The notes under the pieces are model-generated. The model was not told the origin of the DNA and searched no databases. It saw nothing but the letters and a program-made list of their open reading frames with translations. Of a DNA stretch of 11,957 bases, positions 8,099-11,957 are shown one piece after another (the first letter of the stretch is position 1; every line of letters begins with the position of its first letter). The stretch spans positions 1 through 11,957 of the forward strand of contig CAMPIF010000078.1 in assembly GCA_946886245.1 (NCBI GenBank). Reading direction: 5' to 3'. Source of the DNA: Ectopseudomonas composti. GTDB taxonomy: Bacteria; Pseudomonadota; Gammaproteobacteria; Pseudomonadales; Pseudomonadaceae. A program made the translations under genes and the position numbers.

Positions 8099-8312
8099 TG
8101 CGATGACCGGGCTGAAAGTTTGCAAAGCCGTGAACACCTGCTCCCACTGCTGAATCCAACAGATTCACGAGGTTCCAACACACACTCTCGTGTCAATTCA
8201 CACTTCCTCTTCGCCTCCGACCGTAAGGTCGCAATCCAATTGCGTTTGCTGCTGCTCGAGGATGGCAGTTCGACATGGGGCATGCGCTATTTACAATGTC
8301 TCGTTCCCCATA
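8099..8312. other. Right terminal non-coding segment of the island
   Basis: About 210 bases with no convincing gene. The stretch has a lower GC content than the right flank. It holds three inverted repeats: CGACC-GTAA-GGTCG at 8218 to 8231, GCAAT-CCA-ATTGC at 8231 to 8243, and ATGGGG (8275 to 8280) facing CCCCAT (8306 to 8311). The last arm touches the point where the PAPS reductase-like sequence stops, so this is a candidate recombination end for the trio recombinases. No T-rich terminator after the nuclease gene is visible. Confidence 0.5.
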
Positions 8313-8726
8313 AGAGGTACAGAACCTGGAGGACGCCGAACTCCACGGCATGATGAGCTTGACGCACGACAGCGCTCGGTAACGCCGCACGTTGGTCTCC
8401 CAGCGCACCCCCCAGCGGTCCACCATGTCGCCGGCCGGCCTGCGGACGGTCACCAGTTCCCAGCCCAGCCTTTGCGCGAGGCGCTCGCACACCGGCGCCG
8501 AATCCTTCCACTCAATCCGGCCCAGGTCGCTGTGGATCAGGACCCGCTGCCCCATATGCCCGATGGCGTCGAGATGGCTGCACACGCGGTACGCGAGCGC
8601 CTGGCTGTCCTTGCCACCGCTCACCCCCACATAGGCCGGCGCGTGCTCCGCCAGTGCCGCGTCGATCATGGGATCGCGGGCGATGTCGAAGCGCGGTGCG
8701 GGAACGGAGCCAGGGCGGGTTGTCAT
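8193..8726 (-). pseudogene. PAPS reductase-family (PP-loop) gene, 3' part lost at island junction
   Basis: The PP-loop signature SGGKDSQALA and the later HSDLGRIEWKDS and LSCVKLIMPW identify the PAPS reductase/DndC-like family common in conjugative elements. In relatives the protein continues past RFCTS with a basic stretch and a second domain. Here the sequence changes right after RFCTS (about 8313) into about 40 unrelated residues read from island DNA, ending at 8193. The genuine remnant is therefore about 8313 to 8726. ATG 8726 is preferred over one 30 bases upstream because the protein start there matches the family better, though the ribosome site GGGAG is very close. The product lacks the C-terminal half and is probably inactive. 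Its original role in the element is not known; members may modify nucleic acids or act in sulfur transfer. Confidence 0.75.
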
Positions 8727-8863
8727 GCTCCCAGCATCCCTGCGAACAGCGCGCATTCAAGGGCGGCCCCGCACGCGCGCCCTCCTCATTCGCCTCCAGC
8801 TTGCCGCCGGGGCTGCAGGGAGGCTGTCGTCCCGCGCGCTCTGAACAGCAGCGCACGTTCTCC

Positions 8864-9208
8864 TCAATAGACGTCGCGGGCATAGCGCCGGTCTCTCGAC
8901 ATACAGGCCAGGTAGTCCGTGGCGGCATCCGCCGTCATGGCGCCATGCTCCTGCACGATCTGCCGGAGCGCTGCATCCACGTCCCTGGCCATGCGGCCGG
9001 CATCGCCGCAAACATAGAAGTGCGCGCCCTCCTGCAACCAGGCCCACAGCAGCGCGCCCTGCTCCCGCAACCGTCCGAAGTTCGTGGGGTGGGTCTTGAT
9101 GCCGGAGACTTTGACCACCTTGCCACCCTGCACGTCCAGGGCCATGCCGCAGCCCACCCCGCAATAGGGGCACACGGTCTTCACCGAGGTCGTGGTCGCC
9201 GAGTTCAT
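8864..9208 (-). pseudogene. nasA: Internally deleted assimilatory nitrate reductase/flavoprotein fusion gene
   Basis: A 114-residue frame joins two ends of a much larger protein. Residues 1 to 47 are the start of an assimilatory molybdopterin nitrate reductase: VCPYCGVGCGM gives three of the four Cys of the N-terminal 4Fe-4S site, then KTHPTNFGRL. The fourth Cys would come next and is missing. From about residue 48 (REQGALLWAWLQEG, then HFYVCGDAGRMARDVD and the ending RYARDVY) it is the C-terminus of a sulfite reductase-type NADPH flavoprotein. In fused enzymes known from proteobacteria these ends are separated by well over a thousand residues. The join at about 9067 keeps the frame. The start is firm: GGAGGA lies 4 bases before the ATG. 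The product cannot reduce nitrate: it lacks the molybdenum-cofactor, FMN and most of the FAD domains. Whether it is translated is unknown. Confidence 0.82.
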
Positions 9209-9285
9209 CCCGTCCTCCCGGAGAGCCGCTGCGCGCGGCGCAGGGGGTCCTGCGGCGGTCGGCAACAGCAGCCTGTCGAATGCGC

Positions 9286-9348
9286 AAAAAAAACGCGTCC
9301 GCACCTTCCTGACCACCGCGCTGAAGCGATGAAGGAACGTGCGGACGC
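9286..9348 (-). terminator. Leader terminator upstream of the nitrate reductase remnant
   Basis: Read on the - strand: a 16-bp stem with one mismatch (arms at 9333 to 9348 and 9295 to 9310), a 22-base loop, one G, then eight Ts (9293 to 9286). It sits between the sigma-54 promoter and the start codon, so it is an attenuator, not an end-of-gene terminator. This matches transcription antitermination control of nitrate assimilation genes. Confidence 0.85.
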
Positions 9349-9383
9349 CGTTGTCCTGCCTGAATCACGCCCAACATCGGGCG
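9343..9383 (-). promoter_or_regulatory. ANTAR-type antitermination leader (NasT/NasR target), putative
   Basis: Two short hairpins on the - strand. The first has stem CGCCC/GGGCG (9383 to 9368) with hexaloop GATGTT. The second has stem GGAC/GTCC (9356 to 9343) with hexaloop AACGGC, which has A at position 1 and G at position 4 as expected for ANTAR-protein target RNAs. The first loop has G4 but A at position 2. The 3' arm of the second hairpin is part of the terminator stem, so the two folds exclude each other. A further hairpin (CCATGATCT/AGATCCATGG, 9410 to 9388) lies at the likely 5' end of the RNA. Its role is unclear. Confidence 0.58.
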
Positions 9384-9420
9384 AGGTCCATGGATCTGCC
9401 TAGATCATGGATCCGGTGTC

Positions 9421-9435
9421 GCAAGACTTGTGCCA
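9421..9435 (-). promoter_or_regulatory. Sigma-54 promoter of the nitrate reductase remnant
   Basis: On the - strand TGGCACAAGTCTTGC matches the -24/-12 consensus TGGCAC-N5-TTGC base for base. The expected transcription start is near 9409, giving a leader of about 200 bases before the ATG at 9208. Sigma-54 with NtrC is the usual control of nitrate assimilation in proteobacteria. Confidence 0.85.
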
Positions 9436-9665
9436 GCGATATACCTCCACGGATATAGCGCCGGTACACCGACAAGCCTGCGCTTGCTGCACCAGAACGC
9501 AGCAGCCGACATGCGGCAGTGCCCGGCTTGGTGCGCTGCACCGGAATGCTGGCGGCGGCTACAGGCCGTCGGTGCGACCCTCCACGACCTGCAGCAGCAT
9601 CAGCATCACCCGCCGCGAAAGCTGCTGCGGCGAGTGCACGCACAGGCTGAGGACCGGGGTCGGGG
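9436..9665. promoter_or_regulatory. Non-coding region with NtrC-like half-sites
   Basis: This 230-base stretch separates the sigma-54 promoter from the end of the next gene on the - strand. TGCACC at 9488 to 9493, GGTGC at 9530 to 9534 and TGCACC at 9537 to 9542 resemble halves of the NtrC dyad (TGCACC-N5-GGTGCA), roughly 80 to 130 bases upstream of the predicted start, the usual enhancer range. None forms the full dyad with the standard spacing. Open frames on + here have no ribosome site or family resemblance. Nothing else is visible. Confidence 0.42.
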
Positions 9666-10190
9666 TCAGCCCGGCAACTCCAACGCCGCCACCAGCGCCT
9701 CGGTCATCGCTTCATTGAGCGCGCGCGGCACGTCGAAGGTCTCGTGCAACGTGTTCATCGCATGGAACAGGCGGTGCATCACGCGGCCCAGCTGTTCGGG
9801 CGCGCGCATCCGGTAGCTGACCGCGGCGCCCTGCCCGGGCTGCGGCTCCGCGTCCACCAGCATCAGCACGATCAGCTTCAACTGGTCGGGCAGGGGCAGC
9901 AGGAAGTGCAGCCAATAGCCCCACTGCGCATCGACCGCGCGGAAGAAGCGCACGCATTCGGGGATCAGCGGCAGCGGCCGGGGATCGTCGTCGTAGCCTT
10001 CGACCTGGATCACCATGCGGCCGGCGAAGCGCATCACCTGGTTCGCGTCATCGCTGAACAGCAGGAGCCGCTCGACCGTGCTGCCGACGCGGAAGGCCTC
10101 GATGTCGGCGCGGGTGATGACGACGATGGCCAGGTCCGCCTTCGGCGACAGGCGACCGAATCCGTCGGCATCCGTGATTCTGATTTCCAT
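9666..10190 (-). CDS. Conserved hypothetical protein of the host mobile element
   Basis: 174 aa, starting at ATG 10190 with AGGAG about 8 bases upstream. I recognise no domain. It begins with strand-rich sequence (MEIRITDADG, LAIVVITRADIEAF), has a central aromatic and hydrophobic stretch (VDAQWGYWLHFLLPLP) and ends in helices. There is no signal peptide, no clear membrane segment and no Cys cluster, so it is probably cytoplasmic. Orientation and neighbours (N-6 methylase-like and DUF7694-like genes) place it in the accessory backbone typical of conjugative elements. It ends 230 bases before the nitrate reductase control region, so it is probably the last gene of its own operon. Function unknown. 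Confidence 0.75.
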   Translation of the reverse strand: MEIRITDADGFGRLSPKADLAIVVITRADIEAFRVGSTVERLLLFSDDANQVMRFAGRMVIQVEGYDDDPRPLPLIPECVRFFRAVDAQWGYWLHFLLPLPDQLKLIVLMLVDAEPQPGQGAAVSYRMRAPEQLGRVMHRLFHAMNTLHETFDVPRALNEAMTEALVAALELPG

Positions 10191-10231
10191 GGCAAATGCT
10201 CCTATGTGTGGTGGTGCGGCCTCGCGGCCGC

Positions 10232-10988
10232 TCAGTCCTCATCCTTGGCAGCGTGCGCGGGAGGGGCCGCGCCATCGAGCGGCCGCTGCCGGGCCCCCTG
10301 CGCCGCTGCGGCGCGCGCATCCATCACCTCGCGGGTGCGAAACCCGACCGGCAGCCGCACCTGGGGGTCGGCGAAGACCCACAGATGGAACTGGTTCGCC
10401 GTGTCCACGAGCCGCGACTCGGCCGGATAGACCTCGAAGCCCTCGTGCTCCTCGCCGACGATGGCGTTCTTGATCCGCTGCAGATCGCGCCAGTCGTGGA
10501 TGGGCGCGCGGTCGCGGCGCTTGATCGACAGCCAGAGCATGTCGCTGGTGTCCGGCCCGAAGGGCGCCGCGATCCGCTGGACGTTGACCTGGTAGCGCTC
10601 GTTCACGTAGACGCGCTGGCGCCTAAGCGCCGCAGCCTGCGCGCGCGCCGCTTCCACGTCGATCCCGAAGCGCGCGGCCAGCACACGCGGATTGAACGCG
10701 CCATCGGGCAGGCGCGCGGCTTCGAAGGGGCCCATCGGCGGCAGGGGCGTCTCGAGCCGCTGCAGCGCGATGGCGCTGTTGTCCAGGCGGTGCGAGCGCC
10801 GCTGCCCACGCCTCCCGCTCGCCTGCGACCGTGGGGCCGACCTCGGCGCTAGCCATGCCCGGCCGCATCCAGGTGAACCAGCACGCGCCGGCCAGATCGG
10901 CGCCGTCCTCCGGCCGGCCACGGTGGACCTCGTAGCCATCGGCCTGCAGCAGGCGCCGCACTTCTTCGCAGAATCGGGTCGTGTTCAT
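10232..10988 (-). pseudogene. Frameshifted hypothetical gene with DUF7694-like C-terminus
   Basis: Two overlapping frames look like one protein. The 5' frame starts at ATG 10988 (MNTTRFCEEVRRLLQADGYE, then WFTWMRPGMASAEVGPT) and stays protein-like to about EAWAAALA near 10795, after which it turns into low-complexity Ala/Arg. The frame shifted one base takes over near 10792 with HRLDNSAIALQRLE and runs to a stop at 10232. That part carries LWLSIKRRDRAP, HDWRDLQRIKN and the DUF7694-like YPAESRLVDTANQFHLWVF. An extra base or a two-base loss around 10792 to 10810 would explain the break. The second frame has no convincing start of its own: its first ATG in good sequence (10735) lacks a ribosome site. 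The start overlaps the methylase-like stop (ATGA, 10985 to 10988). A sequencing error or two real genes are alternatives. Confidence 0.65.
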
Positions 10989-11957
10989 GATGAAGGGGGT
11001 GTTTCGTCGTCGGGGCGGCCGCTGTCGCCGCGTTGCCCAAGCTTCCCGCGCTTGCGCGCGGGTTCAACCCCGCCGGGCGGCGGCCGCGCCGTATCCTGGG
11101 TGCCGTCAGGCCCGAACAGCAGCCTCTGCACGTGCGCGCGTGGCAGGTGCGGCGCGGAGCCCGGCTCGCGGGCGGCGGCATGCGTGCGCGTCGCCGACGC
11201 CGAAGCCCCGTGGCCTCCATCGCCCCCATGCCGCGGCACCTCGCCGGTGCCGGCTCCGGCGGCCGGTTGCCCCTCGGGCGCGGATGCCTCCTCGCTGGCG
11301 AACCGGCGCTGCAGGCGGTATCGCCAGCCGCCGAGCACATGGGCCGGGGTATGCCACCGGCTCCAGACCTCTCCGCTCAGCGAGTTGCCATGCACCACGA
11401 CGGCCGGGATGTGCAGCAGCGCGAGCTGCAGGAAACTCATGTGGACGCACCGCACGTCGATGTCGACGCACGTGGCGTGCAGGACCTGCTGGTAGTTCAG
11501 CCCCGCCGCATGCAGCGCGTCGGCCATCGCGATCACCATCCCCCCTGCCCCGCAGGCGGGCTCCATGACGTCGACGAAGCCATTGGCTTCGACCTCGCCC
11601 CTGGCGGCGGCCGCGTCCCCCACGAGGACCCGCGCCATGAGCTGCGAGACGTGGAACGGCGTGAACACCTGGCCCGCCCTGTCGTTGCCCAGGTCCAGCG
11701 TCATGTACAGGCTGCCGAGCAGGTCCTCGAACTCGCCTTGCGCGCAGCACTGTTCCATCGCGAGGGAGAGGTACCCCAGCATGCGCGGAAAGCGCTCAAA
11801 GTCCTCGCGCGGGTACTTCTTCACGATGTCGTGGTAGCGGGCCTCCCGCTGGTCGAACTGGGCCTTGTCCACCGCGTTGCTGATCGACAGGCACGACAGC
11901 TCGATGAAGTCGGCGAACACGTCGCGAACGCTCCAGCGCGGCGCCATGCCCTGCAGC
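10985..11957 (-). CDS. N-6 DNA methylase-like protein of the host ICE, 5' end cut by window
   Basis: 320 residues from an ATG at 11947, but the frame stays open to the window end and family members usually have residues before this point, so the true start is probably outside. The protein carries the helical N-terminus (VFADFIELSCLSISNAVD), VFTPFHVSQLMA (94 to 105) and the SAM-binding motif EPACGAGG (129 to 136), then CVDID (160 to 164). Where gamma-class adenine methylases have NPPY, it has VVHGNSLSGEVWSRW, with no catalytic motif. The last 100 or so residues are Pro/Ala/Gly/Arg-rich and probably disordered. It is coupled to the downstream gene by an ATGA overlap. Proteins of this kind are common in ICEs of beta- and gammaproteobacteria; their role is unproven, and a SAM-binding but non-methylating function is possible. 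Confidence 0.8.
   Translation of the reverse strand, partial: LQGMAPRWSVRDVFADFIELSCLSISNAVDKAQFDQREARYHDIVKKYPREDFERFPRMLGYLSLAMEQCCAQGEFEDLLGSLYMTLDLGNDRAGQVFTPFHVSQLMARVLVGDAAAARGEVEANGFVDVMEPACGAGGMVIAMADALHAAGLNYQQVLHATCVDIDVRCVHMSFLQLALLHIPAVVVHGNSLSGEVWSRWHTPAHVLGGWRYRLQRRFASEEASAPEGQPAAGAGTGEVPRHGGDGGHGASASATRTHAAAREPGSAPHLPRAHVQRLLFGPDGTQDTARPPPGGVEPARKRGKLGQRGDSGRPDDETPPSS

Larger units (their letters stand above)
1..8312. mobile_element. Gamma-mobile-trio-type genomic island, left end outside window
   Basis: The stretch starts with a three-gene recombinase module, carries a methyltransferase/nuclease operon and ends where the PAPS reductase-family gene on the - strand abruptly loses its family sequence (after the residues RFCTS, at about 8313). 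The left end is not in the window. The cargo genes are visibly less GC-rich than the recombinase genes and than the right flank, which points to separate acquisition. If the island went into an intact PAPS reductase gene, the missing 3' half of that gene should lie left of the window, on the same strand. The right boundary is inferred from remembered family sequence and could be off by several bases. Confidence 0.72.

Noticed and set aside
8099..8160. Possible terminator after the nuclease gene
   Set aside because: Only a 4-bp GGCT/AGCC pairing with no T-run; too weak to call.
8190..8870. 226-residue open frame on the + strand
   Set aside because: It is antisense to the PAPS reductase-like gene, whose PP-loop motif is clear, and its composition is His/Pro/Arg-rich.
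8654..9403. 249-residue open frame on the + strand
   Set aside because: It runs antisense through the nitrate reductase remnant, its terminator and leader. No family resemblance.
9744..10430. Open frames on + across the hypothetical gene
   Set aside because: The - frame has a clear AGGAG site and protein-like sequence; the + frames are shadows.
1..11957. CRISPR array, tRNA or rRNA gene
   Set aside because: No regularly spaced direct repeats and no cloverleaf or rRNA-like sequence noticed on either strand.

Overview
The window looks like accessory DNA from a high-GC proteobacterium, probably Burkholderiales or a related beta/gammaproteobacterium. The guess rests on the GC-rich coding style, genes typical of integrative conjugative elements (ICEs) on the right, and a remnant of a nitrate reductase/flavoprotein fusion gene. 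No rRNA, tRNA or housekeeping gene is visible, so the genus cannot be fixed.

Left part (1 to about 8312, genes on +): a genomic island. It opens with three translationally coupled genes (each pair shares ATGA): a tyrosine recombinase cut by the window edge, a large second tyrosine recombinase, and a small HTH/coiled-coil protein. Order, size and motifs fit the gamma-mobile-trio mobility module (gmtY-gmtZ-gmtX), whose islands are known to carry anti-phage cargo. The cargo here is a three-gene operon of visibly lower GC: a MerR-like regulator on a probably leaderless transcript from a promoter full of ATACGCA repeats, a 949-aa N6-adenine DNA methyltransferase, and a 238-aa PD-(D/E)XK-type nuclease. 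I read this as a self-regulated restriction-modification-like defence module that I cannot match to a named system.

Island end: about 210 bp of non-coding DNA with small inverted repeats ends at about 8312, where a phosphoadenosine phosphosulfate (PAPS) reductase-family gene on the - strand loses its homology in mid-domain. The island therefore appears to have inserted into, or replaced the 3' part of, that gene.

Right part (8313 to 11957, genes on -): the host element. After the truncated PAPS reductase-like gene comes a hollowed-out assimilatory nitrate reductase gene. Its first 47 or so codons are fused in frame to the last 66 or so codons of a sulfite-reductase-type flavoprotein. Its control region looks intact: a near-perfect sigma-54 promoter, possible NtrC half-sites, and a leader with small hairpins overlapping a strong terminator, as in NasT/NasR antitermination. 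Then follow ICE-type genes: a conserved hypothetical, a frameshifted hypothetical with a DUF7694-like C-terminus, and an N-6 DNA methylase-like protein lacking a recognisable catalytic NPPY motif and running off the window.
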